From: Candidatus Nanopelagicales bacterium
Lineage (GTDB): Bacteria; Actinomycetota; Actinomycetes; S36-B12; UBA5976
Assembly (NCBI GenBank): GCA_018402365.1
Contig: JAGYJD010000003.1
Location: forward strand, 33,865 to 97,864
DNA length: 64,000 nucleotides
Direction of reading: 5' to 3'
The number at the start of each line of letters is the position of its first letter. Position 1 is the first letter of the stretch. The translations under genes were made by a program, and so were the position numbers. Shown piece after piece: positions 37,953-48,879 of this stretch. Below the pieces are notes generated by a model, which saw nothing but the letters and a program-made list of their open reading frames with translations, had not been told where the DNA came from and did not search any database.

Positions 37953-38214
37953 CTATAAAGCTGTTATTAAAATTCCTAAGGCCAAAATACTGGCAGCCCA
38001 AATTAATCCCACACCGATAGTTAATCGATCAAGATTTTTTTCAGCTAAGGAAGAGCCTCCCAGAGAACTGGAAAACCTCCTCCAAACATGTCGGACAATC
38101 CCCACCGCGGCCTTTGTGAAGCAAAATTAATGCAGTCATAATAAAACTAGTGATCAGCAAAATGCCAATCAGAACATAAGAGACTACCTGCACTAAACGG
38201 TCCTTTTGAATCAT
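37953..38214 (-). pseudogene. secG: Preprotein translocase subunit SecG, frameshifted
   Basis: Small membrane subunit of the Sec translocon. The start MIQKDRLVQVVSYVLIGILLITSFIMTALILLHKGRGG at 38214 is the first SecG helix and the loop. The frame then breaks. Adding one G in the following G run and one T in the next T run restores LSDMFGGGFSSSLGGSSLAEKNLDRLT and a second helix IGVGLIWAASILALGILI, ending at a TAG at 37953. The whole protein is about 86 residues. The order tpiA-secG-rbpA is the usual actinobacterial one. Confidence 0.88.
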
Positions 38215-38269
38215 TAATAAGCCTGACTAAATAAGGATAAACTCAACCACTGACAAGTCCTGCTAGGGG

Positions 38270-39054
38270 CTAGCCTTGCTCGCTAAAGCGCACGATTTTA
38301 ATGAAGTCATCGGGATTTAAGCTGGCACCGCCCACCAGCGCCCCATCGATATCTGGCTGCTCCATTAGACCCAAAACATTGCTTGGTTTAACTGAACCAC
38401 CGTACAAGACCCGAATTTTCTCAGCGATCATCACCATACATTTTTGATAAGGCAGACCTTATCTCAAAACACATTTCTTGGGCATCATCATCAGTAGCAA
38501 CTTCACCGGTACCTATTGCCCATACTGGTTCATAAGCCACTACGGTTTCTTTAGCTTTATCAGCGGTAATGGATTTGTAGGCTGCTTTAAGTTGGCTTAC
38601 TGTGTGATTAATTGCCTTGCCTTCTTTTCTTATTTCTAAAGTTTCACCAACGGCTATCAAAAGGAAGTAATTTATTTTTAATAGCTAATTTAGCTTTGGT
38701 ATTCACTAACTCATCAGTTTCGTTGTGGTATGCCCGACGCTCAGAGTGACCTAATAAAACATAGTGAGTTTGTAATTTAGTTAACATCAGCGCACTAATC
38801 TCACCTGTATAAGCGCCACTTTCAAAAGCACTCATATCCTGTGCACCATACTTAATACGTAATCGATCAGCATCCACAATGGTTTGTACAGAGCGAAGTG
38901 CCACAAAGCTAGGGAACACAACTACCTCTGTTTTATCAAAATCTTTGTCACTGAGAGTGAAAGATAGCTTATTTAAATAGGCAATCGCTTCCAGATGAGT
39001 GATATTCATTTTCCAATTTGCCGCCATTAATGGCTTACGTTTTTGTTCACTCAT
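38270..39054 (-). pseudogene. tpiA: Triosephosphate isomerase TpiA, two frameshifts
   Basis: Glycolytic isomerase of dihydroxyacetone phosphate and glyceraldehyde-3-P. The pieces are NWKMNITHLEA (active-site Asn/Lys), YVLLGHSERRAYHN (active-site His), then after an indel near 38655 IAVGETLEIRKEG and VVAYEPVWAIGTG (catalytic Glu), and after another near 38425 the phosphate-binding [12 protein letters not shown] and ALVGGASL to a stop at 38270. Together they make about 260 residues. All catalytic residues are conserved. It lies between pgk (8-nt overlap) and secG. Confidence 0.92.
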
Positions 39055-40222
39055 TTTCTTCTAACACCCTCAATCCTGGTAACTCTTTACCTTCTAATAA
39101 CTCCAAGGAAGCTCCCCCGCCGGTTGAAATATGGCTAAAGCTTTCTTCTGCCATCTGAAACTTTCTGATTGCAGCGGCAGAATCCCCTCCCCCTATCACA
39201 GTGTAAGCGCTTAAAGTACTCAAGGTTTCTGCAATAGCGCGAGTACCGCCAGAGAATGCTTCAAGCTCAAATACTCCCATCGGGCCATTCCACACAACGG
39301 TTTTAGCATCTGCCAATGCTGCTTGGTACAGCCGGATAGTGGCAGGACCAATATCAAGTCCCATCTCATCTGAAGAAATTTCGGATATTAATTTAACTTC
39401 AGTATCAACCTCAGGTGAGATCTCTTTAGCCACGACTACATCAACTGGAAGCAAAATCTCGATATTCATCTCAACTGCACGTTGTAATAACTTTTTAACA
39501 CTTTCAATCATTTCTTCTTCAAGCAGTGATTTACCAACAGAATATCCTTGTGCTGCTAAAAAAGTGTAAGTCATACCACCACCCACTAGTAGCTTATTAA
39601 CTTTTGGCAGTAGATTTTCAATAACTTTTAATTTGTCGCTTACCTTTGATCCACCCATAATTACCGCATAAGGGCGTTGGGGATTGAGAAGTACCCGTTC
39701 AAAAGCAACGTTTTCTTTTTCAATCAACAGTCCGGCAAAACTAGGTAAGAGTTTTGCGATTTCAGTGACACTGGCTTGCTCTCTATGAACTACTCCAAAT
39801 CCATCGCTAACGTAACTCTCAGCCAAGGGAACCCAAGTTTTAGCTAATTCCATTCTGTCGCTGGCCACTTTGCTAGTTTCTCTACTATCGAATCTAACGT
39901 TTTCAAGTAATACAACCTTTTCATCAGCAAAATCCATCGTTAAATCAGTTACTAACTTGACATTGATTTCTAAAAGTTGAGCCAAACGTTCTGCAATTGG
40001 AGCCAAGCTCAACTCAGGTTTTACTTCACCTTTGGGTCTTCCTAGGTGGGCCAATAAAATAATTTTGTTTGAATTTTCAAGCAGAAGTTTTATAGTGGGA
40101 AGCGCAGCTAAAATTCGACCATCATCGGTAATTTTCCCGTTTTTCATGGGAACATTAAAATCAGCGCGCATTAAGACGCGCTGATTTTTTAAATTAGCTG
40201 CAGCTAGTTTTCTAATTGGCAT
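39047..40222 (-). CDS. pgk: Phosphoglycerate kinase
   Basis: Transfers phosphate from 1,3-bisphosphoglycerate to ADP. The 391-residue protein shows RVLMRADFNVPMKNG and LLAHLGRPKGE in the N-domain, VIMGGSKVSDK and VWNGPMGVFE in the C-domain, and GGGDSAAAI near the end. It starts five bases after gap and overlaps tpiA slightly. Confidence 0.95.
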   Translation of the reverse strand: MPIRKLAAANLKNQRVLMRADFNVPMKNGKITDDGRILAALPTIKLLLENSNKIILLAHLGRPKGEVKPELSLAPIAERLAQLLEINVKLVTDLTMDFADEKVVLLENVRFDSRETSKVASDRMELAKTWVPLAESYVSDGFGVVHREQASVTEIAKLLPSFAGLLIEKENVAFERVLLNPQRPYAVIMGGSKVSDKLKVIENLLPKVNKLLVGGGMTYTFLAAQGYSVGKSLLEEEMIESVKKLLQRAVEMNIEILLPVDVVVAKEISPEVDTEVKLISEISSDEMGLDIGPATIRLYQAALADAKTVVWNGPMGVFELEAFSGGTRAIAETLSTLSAYTVIGGGDSAAAIRKFQMAEESFSHISTGGGASLELLEGKELPGLRVLEENE

Positions 40223-40227
40223 TAAGG

Positions 40228-41277
<1,050 letters not shown>

Positions 41278-41334
41278 TTACTCCAAAACTTGTATTCAGG
41301 GCACCATTGCCACTGAGTTAAATGAAACCCAATT

Positions 41335-42315
41335 CTAGTGTTCCAACATGTCCGGAGTGAGGCTGGCCTCAGTAGAGGGGATACCCAAATCCATGGCTTT
41401 TTTATCTGCCATTGCCAGTAAGCGACGAATTCGTCCTGCGATTGCATCTTTTGTTAAAGGCGGTTCACTAATTTGTCCAAGTTCTTCTAAGCTTGCTTGC
41501 TTGTGCTCTATTCGTAATTGCCCAGCTTTACGCAAATGATCTGGAACGGAATCCCCCAAAATTTCTAGAGCTCTACCAACTCGCGCTCCCGCTGCCACCG
41601 CTGCTTGAGCACTTCTTCGTAAATTCGCGTCATCAAAATTAGCTAAGCGGTTTGCTGTGGCTCTTACTTCGCGCCGCATTCGGCGCTCTTCCCATTCCAT
41701 TACCGCGTTATGAGCACCAAGTCGTGTTAAAAGTACGCCGATTGCATCACCATCACGAATCACAACCCGATCTACCCCGCGCACTTCGCGAGCTTTTGCC
41801 ACAATTCCTAAGCGACGAGCCGCTCCAACTAAAGCTAAAGCTGCTTCAGGACCAGGTGCGGTAATTTCTAAGGCACTAGAGCGCCCAGGCTCAGTCAAAG
41901 AACCGTGCGCTAAAAATGCGCCTCGCCAGGCAGCTTCGGCATCGCACAAACCTCCACCCACCACCACTGGTGGCAAGCCGCGAATTGGTCTACCGGCTTG
42001 GTCAATTAATCCCGTTTGCTTTGCCAAAATTTCACCAGCTTGAGAAACTCGCACTAAATATCTGGTGCCTTTACGAATTCCGCCACCGCTCACTACGGCT
42101 AAATCTGCATTGTGACCATAAAGTTCGACAATATCTTTTCTCAACCGTCTAGCGATTTGACCTGCATCGACTTCAACTTCAACCACCACATGGCCCGCCA
42201 CAATATGAAGCCCCCCGGCAAAGCGCAAAAGCGCAGAAACCTCAGCTTTTCGACAACAAGATTTACTTAACTCAACTCTTGCTAACTCATCTTTAACTGC
42301 TGCTGTCATTGCCAT
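41335..42315 (-). CDS. whiA: DNA-binding protein WhiA
   Basis: Regulator with a degenerate LAGLIDADG homing-endonuclease-like N-terminal domain and a C-terminal helix-turn-helix; in Streptomyces it controls sporulation, and its homologue in Bacillus influences cell division. The 326-residue protein shows [36 protein letters not shown] and the C-terminal [22 protein letters not shown]. Upstream lies rapZ with about 60 nt between. The yvcK gene usually found between rapZ and whiA is missing here. Confidence 0.93.
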   Translation of the reverse strand: MAMTAAVKDELARVELSKSCCRKAEVSALLRFAGGLHIVAGHVVVEVEVDAGQIARRLRKDIVELYGHNADLAVVSGGGIRKGTRYLVRVSQAGEILAKQTGLIDQAGRPIRGLPPVVVGGGLCDAEAAWRGAFLAHGSLTEPGRSSALEITAPGPEAALALVGAARRLGIVAKAREVRGVDRVVIRDGDAIGVLLTRLGAHNAVMEWEERRMRREVRATANRLANFDDANLRRSAQAAVAAGARVGRALEILGDSVPDHLRKAGQLRIEHKQASLEELGQISEPPLTKDAIAGRIRRLLAMADKKAMDLGIPSTEASLTPDMLEH

Positions 42316-42376
42316 CTTTAGCTCTTGCCACCTATCTTGAAGTGATGCTTAGTCTTTTTTTGAAATTCTGCCACTT

Positions 42377-43228
42377 TTATTCCTTGCCTAAATCTCGATG
42401 AACAATTCTCACTCGGTTTGTTTCACCTGTCAGTAAGCTAGAGAGCTTTTCTGCAAATGTGACGCTTCGATGTTTACCACCGGTACAGCCAATTGAAACC
42501 GTTAAATAGCGCTTGCCTTCACGTAAATATCCAGGCTTAGCTAAGGATATTAAGTCTTGAACGTGAGTTAAAAATTCCTCGGCACCAACTTGCCCCATCA
42601 CATAGTCTTGTACAGGTGAATCAACACCAGTTTTTTCACGTAGCTCATCATTCCAAAATGGGTTTGGTAAAAATCTCACATCAAAAACAAAATCTGAATC
42701 TATCGGGATTCCATGCTTGAAACCAAATGATAAAACAGTAATATTAAATTCAATATTTCCTACACTAAAGGCTTTATCTAGTACTGAGCGCAAAGTGGGT
42801 TGGGTCATTTCCGAAGTATCAATAACCATTGCAGCATTAGACCGTAACTCGCCCAAAATTCTTCGCTCATCACGAAGCCCGTCTAATACTCGCCCTTGCC
42901 CCTGAATCGGGTGCGGACGGCGACTTGATTCAAATCTTCTTACTAAAACATCATCCTTCGCATCTAAAAATAAAATATCAACTGCAAGTTTTTTTTCATG
43001 TAATATTTTTTGTGCATTTGCAAGATCTTCAAATAGCTTCTTACCGCGAACATCCACCACAACCGCAACGTGAGTTGAAATATTCAACGAATCTTCAATC
43101 GCGGCGGGGATTAAGCGTGGCGGCAAATTGTCAATTACGAACCAGCCAATGTCCTCTAGCGCGCGGGCGGCGGTAGACCTTCCAGCCCCTGACATCCCAG
43201 TCACTAAAAGCACTTGTTGGTTATTCAT
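42377..43228 (-). CDS. rapZ: RNase adapter RapZ/YvcJ family nucleotide-binding protein
   Basis: P-loop protein of 283 residues with GMSGAGRSTAARALEDIGWFVIDNLPP (Walker A and its usual follow-on), a central FLDAKDDVLVRRFESSRRPHP, and the C-terminal SIGCTGGKHRSVTFAEKLS. In E. coli the family controls GlmS through small RNA decay; in Gram-positives it binds nucleotides and its role is less clear. It lies between uvrC and whiA, as in most Actinobacteria. Confidence 0.92.
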   Translation of the reverse strand: MNNQQVLLVTGMSGAGRSTAARALEDIGWFVIDNLPPRLIPAAIEDSLNISTHVAVVVDVRGKKLFEDLANAQKILHEKKLAVDILFLDAKDDVLVRRFESSRRPHPIQGQGRVLDGLRDERRILGELRSNAAMVIDTSEMTQPTLRSVLDKAFSVGNIEFNITVLSFGFKHGIPIDSDFVFDVRFLPNPFWNDELREKTGVDSPVQDYVMGQVGAEEFLTHVQDLISLAKPGYLREGKRYLTVSIGCTGGKHRSVTFAEKLSSLLTGETNRVRIVHRDLGKE

Positions 43229-43251
43229 TAACTACTACCTTGCCATGCGTG

Positions 43252-45007
43252 TCAAGTATCTAATATTTCTCCGGTTGCAGGATCGAAACTTTGACCCCGC
43301 TTCTCACCTTTACTCTCTTCCAACACAGCTTTTCTTCGCCTGGTGGCAAGGGCGCTATTAGCAAATCTGTGTGCCTCATCTCTCACCCTTTGCAATAGAA
43401 ACAATGCCTCACTATTTCTCGGCAAAATCAAGGGATCTGAATTATCAGCTAACCAAACCTCCTCTAGGCGCTTGGCCAGACCAATCACTGTGATATCTAC
43501 CAACCCCAATTCCGCGAGTGCGGCTCTAGCTACCTTGCATTGCTGCTGACCGCCATCAATCAGCAAAAGGCTGGGCCGATAGGAAAATCTTTCACGCTCT
43601 TTAGCAGATTTATTTTGCTCTTGGACCAAATATCGATATCGTCTTTCTACTGTTTCACGGATAGACGCTAAATCACTGTGAGCATTTTCTTTACTAATGG
43701 TGAATTTTCTGTATGAATTCTTTTTAGGTAACCCATCCTCAAAAGCTACTAAAGCAGCAATGGTGTCTTTGCCTTGCAAAGTTGAAATATCTATTCCTTC
43801 AATTCGTAAGGCGGGAGTATCCAGATCAAGGTAATCACTCAGCTCATTAATTGCCTTGCTTCGAGCATCTAAATCTGATGCTCGTTTTAATTTATGTCTA
43901 GCTAGGGCACTCACGGCATTCTTTGTGACACTGGCCAATAAGTCGCTTTTATCGCCTTTACTTGGGTTAGTGAGAGTTACTTTGTGACCGGATTTTTTGC
44001 TTAACCAAGCTGTTAGTAGACCTTTTTCTTCAATTTGAAAATTAGTTAATACTTGATTAGGTATAGCATTTGGTTCCGCTTCGCCATAGAGCTGAGTTAC
44101 CAACTGCCTTAGGTGCTCTGATTGGGTTAATACCTCCAGTGCGATCAGTCACAAATGCCCTTTCACCCAAAATTCTTCCTTGTTTAATATGAAATATTTG
44201 AGTAGAAATATGCATTTCATCGAGTGCTATTGCAATTAAGTCAGCTCTGGTGTCAGATGAGTAAACCACCGACGACTTCTCTAAAACATATTCCAAGGCT
44301 TTTATGCGATCTCGTAAAACAGCTGCTCGCTCAAAATTCTCTTTATTACTTTCATTGCGCATTTGCAAACTGAGCTGCTTCATAATTCCTCGTGTTTTGC
44401 CCGATAAAAATTCACTCAAGCCCTTGACTAAATCTTGATAAGCAGATTCTTCAATTCGCTCTACACAAGGTGCGCTACACCTCTCAATATCACCTAACAG
44501 GCAGGGTCGTTTTAATTTTTTATGTCGCTGAAACACTGCATTACGACAAGTGCGCACGGGGAACACTCTAATTAAGTGATCCAAAGTGTCGCGAATAGTA
44601 AAAGCACTTACATAGGGTCCAAAATATTTTAGATTTTTTTTCTGAGCTCCGCGCGCCACCATTGCCCGCGGAAATTGTTCATTGAGGCTTATCGCTAAGT
44701 AGGGGTAACTCTTATCATCTCGAAACCTCACGTTAAATCTTGGATTAAATTCTTTGATCCACATAAATTCTAATTGCAACGCTTCTACTTCACTACCAAC
44801 AATCACCCAATCAACACTGTCTGCTGCCCGCAACATGGCTTGAGTTCTTACCGGAAGTGCAGCGATATCCCCAAAGTATGAATTTAATCTTGATTTTAAA
44901 TTCTTAGCTTTTCCAACATAGAGAACTTGTGCTTGACTGTTTTTGAAGCGATAGACACCGGGCTCGGTAGGAATATGTTTAGGCCGATAAAGCGCTCGAT
45001 CGCCCAT
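43252..45007 (-). pseudogene. uvrC: Excinuclease ABC subunit C (UvrC), single frameshift
   Basis: UvrC makes both incisions in nucleotide excision repair. The 5' frame gives the GIY-YIG domain (GVYRFKNSQAQVLYVGKAKNLKSRL), FGPYVSAFTIRDTLDHLIRVFPVRTC, CLLGDIERCSAPC and a UVR segment. Near 44117-44122 the frame shifts by one base; the 3' frame continues with the RNase H-like domain (RIEGIDISTLQGKDTIAALVAFEDG) and PSLLLIDGGQQQCKVA, LPRNSEALFLLQRVRDEAHRFA. Together they make about 585 residues; the helix-hairpin-helix end seems short. One indel in an otherwise conserved gene suggests a sequencing error. Confidence 0.9.
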
Positions 45008-45016
45008 CTCTCACAC

Positions 45017-47872
45017 CTACTTAGTTTGAATTTTTTTTAAAAGTGGTTTCAGATACATTCCAGTATGGCTTTTGGAATTATTAGCGACTTCTTCTGGTGT
45101 ACCTTCTACCAGCAGTTCTCCACCTCTAAAACCACCCTCTGGCCCCAAATCTATTACCCAATCAGCGGTTTTAATTACATCTAAATTGTGTTCAATCACA
45201 ATTACTGTGTTGCCACTGTCTACTAATCTATTGAGAACTAATAAAAGTTTGCGAACATCCTCAAAATGTAAACCAGTGGTTGGCTCATCCAGTACGTAGA
45301 GAGTTCTTCCGGTACTTCGTCGCTGTAACTCTGAAGCCAGCTTTACGCGCTGCGCTTCCCCACCGGAAAGAGTGGGCGCTGATTGTCCTAATCGCACATA
45401 TCCCAACCCCACGTCAACTAAAGTCTGCATTTGTCGGGCAATGGCTGGGATACTCTCAAAAAATGACAATGCCTCTTCAATGCTCATATTTAAAACATCA
45501 CTGATTGTTTTACTTTTAAAGTGAACTTCAAGCGTGTCACGGTTATATCGATCGCCATCACAAATTTCGCAAGGAACGTATACGTCTGGTAAAAAGTTCA
45601 TTTCAATACGGATAGTGCCATCACCAGAACAGTGTTCGCAACGACCACCTTTTACGTTAAAACTAAAGCGGCCCGGCAAGTAGCCGCGAATTTTTGCTTC
45701 TTGCGTTTCGGCAAATAGTTTACGAATATGATCAAAAACACCGGTATAGGTGGCGGGATTACTGCGAGGCGTCCTTCCGATTGGACTTTGATCTACGTGA
45801 ACTACCTTGTCAATTTGCTCTGATCCTTCAATACCCTTGTGCTTTCCTGGCACGATCCGGGCGCCATTTAGGTCTCGCGCTAAGGCTGAATACAAAACAT
45901 CATTAACTAATGTTGATTTTCCGGACCCACTCACTCCGGTCACCGCAATAAAAGTAGATAGCGGAAAATCTACCGTGAGTTTTTTAAGATTATTAGCCGT
46001 AGCTTGTACCACGGTAACTTTTCGATTTACGTCAGGTTTTCTTCTAGTTTGAGAATAAGAAATTTCTTTTCTGCCACTTAAGTAGTCCCCCGTTATGGAT
46101 TTCTTGTTTTTTACTAATTGCTCATAGCTGCCGCTATGCACGACTTCTCCCCCGTGCTCACCAGCCCCTGGCCCAATATCCACCACCCAATCGGCAGAAC
46201 GAATTGTGTCTTCATCGTGTTCCACCACAATCAGAGTGTTACCAAGATTTCTTAGTCGCACCAAGGTATCAATTAATCTCTTATTATCTCTTTGATGTAA
46301 ACCAATACTTGGCTCATCTAAAACGTACAAAACCCCAACTAAGCCAGAGCCAATCTGAGTGGCCAGGCGAATTCGCTGCGCCTCACCACCAGACAAAGTT
46401 CCAGCGGCACGATCCATACTTAAGTAATCCAAGCCCACATCTAAAAGAAATTGCAAACGTTCTTTCACTTCTTTTAATACTCTGCCGGCAATCGCGGCTT
46501 GTCGGGCATTTAATTTTAGGGAATCTAAAAATTCACTGACTTCTTTAATGCTGAGAGCTGATACTTCAGCAATATTCTTCTTTCCAATAGTTACCGCTAG
46601 TGAAATCGGCTTTAATCTGGCTCCCTTACACTCATCGCAAGGAACTTCCCGCATAAAACCTGTAAACCGCTCACGAGAAGCATCAGAATCAGCTTCATCT
46701 AATCTGCGAGATACGTAATTGACAGCGCCTTCAAAATCTGTCCAGTAAGAGCGAGATCGTCCAAAACGATTTTTATATTTAACGTGAATTTCAGAGTCGT
46801 ATCCGTGCAAGAGTGCTTTTTTTGCCTTCGTGGGTAATTTACGCCAAGGGGTTTCTAAGTCAAATCCCAAATCTTCACTCACTGCCTCTAGCAGTCTTGC
46901 CCAATATTCGCTTACATTGATACTTGAAAAGGGGGCGATGGCTCCTTGTTTGATCGATAGGTCTTCATTTGGGACCAGCAGTTCCTCATCTACTTCAAGC
47001 CTTACTCCTAAACCATCGCACTCAGGACAAGCACCAAAAGGTGAGTTAAATGAAAACGAGCGGGGCTCAAGTTGATCAAAGGAAAGATTGCACTTTACGC
47101 ATGCTAAATGTTCAGAAAAAACTCTAAATCGATCCTTTGCCTTTTCAGCTAAATCTACAAAATCTAAAATTACTGTCCCACTTGCCAAGCGAAGTGCAGT
47201 TTCAACGCTATCGGTAATTCTGCGACGGGATTCAGTTTTTACATTTAAACGATCGACTACCACCTCTATATTGTGTTTCTCTTGTTTTTTTAGAGGGGGA
47301 ACCTGATCTATTGGATAGGTGGTTCCATCAACTCTCACCCGGGCGTAGCCATCGGTGGTGAGTTGTTTGAATAGCTCTGCGTATTCACCCTTACGGCCAG
47401 AAATAACAGGAGCTAAAACTTGAAAACGGATTCCCTCATCCAATCGTAGAACTTGATCCACGATTTGCTGCGGGCTTTGTCGCTTTATTTCACTTGAACA
47501 TTTAGGACAATGCGGAATTCCAGCACGAGCAAACAATAAACGTAAATAGTCATAAACTTCGGTAATTGTGCCAACGGTCGATCTAGGGTTTCGATTAGTG
47601 GATTTTTGATCAATGGATACCGCTGGGGATAAGCCCTCTATAAAATCAACATCGGGCTTATCCATCTGGCCCAAAAACTGTCGGGCGTAGGCCGAAAGAC
47701 TTTCTACGTATCGGCGCTGCCCTTCGGCAAAGATTGTGTCAAAAGCTAATGATGATTTGCCTGAGCCACTTAAACCGGTGAAGACTATTAATGCGTCGCG
47801 CGGAATTTCAATTGAAATATCTTTTAGATTATGTTCTCTAGCGCCACGAACGACGAGCTGGTCTGATTTCAT
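45017..47872 (-). CDS. uvrA: Excinuclease ABC subunit A (UvrA)
   Basis: DNA-damage recognition ATPase of nucleotide excision repair, 951 residues. Two ABC ATPase units are complete: Walker [17 protein letters not shown] near residue 30 with signature [14 protein letters not shown], and [13 protein letters not shown] near 640 with [15 protein letters not shown]. Zinc-finger cysteines appear as [16 protein letters not shown] and [15 protein letters not shown]. It ends nine bases before uvrC begins. Confidence 0.96.
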   Translation of the reverse strand: MKSDQLVVRGAREHNLKDISIEIPRDALIVFTGLSGSGKSSLAFDTIFAEGQRRYVESLSAYARQFLGQMDKPDVDFIEGLSPAVSIDQKSTNRNPRSTVGTITEVYDYLRLLFARAGIPHCPKCSSEIKRQSPQQIVDQVLRLDEGIRFQVLAPVISGRKGEYAELFKQLTTDGYARVRVDGTTYPIDQVPPLKKQEKHNIEVVVDRLNVKTESRRRITDSVETALRLASGTVILDFVDLAEKAKDRFRVFSEHLACVKCNLSFDQLEPRSFSFNSPFGACPECDGLGVRLEVDEELLVPNEDLSIKQGAIAPFSSINVSEYWARLLEAVSEDLGFDLETPWRKLPTKAKKALLHGYDSEIHVKYKNRFGRSRSYWTDFEGAVNYVSRRLDEADSDASRERFTGFMREVPCDECKGARLKPISLAVTIGKKNIAEVSALSIKEVSEFLDSLKLNARQAAIAGRVLKEVKERLQFLLDVGLDYLSMDRAAGTLSGGEAQRIRLATQIGSGLVGVLYVLDEPSIGLHQRDNKRLIDTLVRLRNLGNTLIVVEHDEDTIRSADWVVDIGPGAGEHGGEVVHSGSYEQLVKNKKSITGDYLSGRKEISYSQTRRKPDVNRKVTVVQATANNLKKLTVDFPLSTFIAVTGVSGSGKSTLVNDVLYSALARDLNGARIVPGKHKGIEGSEQIDKVVHVDQSPIGRTPRSNPATYTGVFDHIRKLFAETQEAKIRGYLPGRFSFNVKGGRCEHCSGDGTIRIEMNFLPDVYVPCEICDGDRYNRDTLEVHFKSKTISDVLNMSIEEALSFFESIPAIARQMQTLVDVGLGYVRLGQSAPTLSGGEAQRVKLASELQRRSTGRTLYVLDEPTTGLHFEDVRKLLLVLNRLVDSGNTVIVIEHNLDVIKTADWVIDLGPEGGFRGGELLVEGTPEEVANNSKSHTGMYLKPLLKKIQTK

Positions 47873-47882
47873 AAAATTAGAC

Positions 47883-48854
47883 TTATTCTGAATTGCCAGG
47901 ATTTTTTACTAACTCTGGGTGACGCTTAGCCTGAACCAAGCTCAAAATTACTGTGATTGTAATAGTCGCCACAATCACCAGCAATGAAATTGAAATTGGA
48001 ATCTCGGGCGCTTGCGGAAATCCGTTCTCATGAGCCGCATGTAAGAGCATTTTAACCCCAATAAATCCTAAGATTATTGCTAATCCGTAGCCGAGATAAA
48101 TCAATCTTGCAAGTAATCCGTCTAGTAAAAAATAAAGTTGTCGTAAACCCATTAAAGCAAAAGCATTGGCTGTAAAAACAATATAAGGGTCTTGGGTCAA
48201 GCCAAATATTGCTGGAATCGAATCTAAGGCAAAGACAATATCTGTAGAGAGTATTGCGATCATCACTATAAACATAGGGGTATAAAAATACTTACCAGCA
48301 ATTTTTACCCTAAATTTTCCATCATGAAATTTTGGTGTGATCGGAAGTAATTTTTCTGCCCATTTTAAGACTCTACTTTTAGCTGGATCGAATTCAACTC
48401 CGTTGTGTTTCATCAGCTTGAACGCGGTGTAAACCAAGAAGGCCCCAAAGATAAAGAACATCCAAGAGAATCTCATAATAAGCGCCGCACCAATAACAAT
48501 AAAGATAAATCGCAGTATCAAGGCCCCAATTATTCCAATTTGTAAAACAGTCTTTTGATGAATTCGCGGCACCGAGAAAGCTGAAAGAATAATTACAAAA
48601 ACAAATAAGTTATCTACACTAAGACTTTTTTCAGTAATAAAACCAGCGATGAACTCTTGGCCTGCCTGTGGGCCCCTGGTAAACCACATTCCAATTCCAA
48701 ATAGAAAGGCGCCCACGATATAAACAGTGGCCCAAATCGCGGCTTCTTTCATTGTTACTACGTGAGGATTACGTTTGGCGTGTATGAAGTCCCACGCATA
48801 AACACCAAAAACCACGATTAGGGTTATCACCCAAGTAGTAAGAGAAACGCCCAT
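47883..48854 (-). CDS. TerC family membrane protein
   Basis: Integral membrane protein of 323 residues with about eight helices. It has the family signature [22 protein letters not shown] (conserved acidic E..S.DN), and a second [18 protein letters not shown] segment. TerC proteins are linked to tellurite resistance or to metal-ion (Mn2+) export in different bacteria; the substrate here is not determined. It sits between uvrB and uvrA on the same strand with gaps of about 25 and 10 nt, thus in one transcript. Confidence 0.92.
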   Translation of the reverse strand: MGVSLTTWVITLIVVFGVYAWDFIHAKRNPHVVTMKEAAIWATVYIVGAFLFGIGMWFTRGPQAGQEFIAGFITEKSLSVDNLFVFVIILSAFSVPRIHQKTVLQIGIIGALILRFIFIVIGAALIMRFSWMFFIFGAFLVYTAFKLMKHNGVEFDPAKSRVLKWAEKLLPITPKFHDGKFRVKIAGKYFYTPMFIVMIAILSTDIVFALDSIPAIFGLTQDPYIVFTANAFALMGLRQLYFLLDGLLARLIYLGYGLAIILGFIGVKMLLHAAHENGFPQAPEIPISISLLVIVATITITVILSLVQAKRHPELVKNPGNSE

Positions 48855-48879
48855 TTATTTCAATTTATCCTATTCTGCC

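Noticed and set aside
37930..38001. N-terminal extension of RbpA
   Set aside because: This stretch encodes the end of secG in another frame; RbpA proteins start at MAGG.
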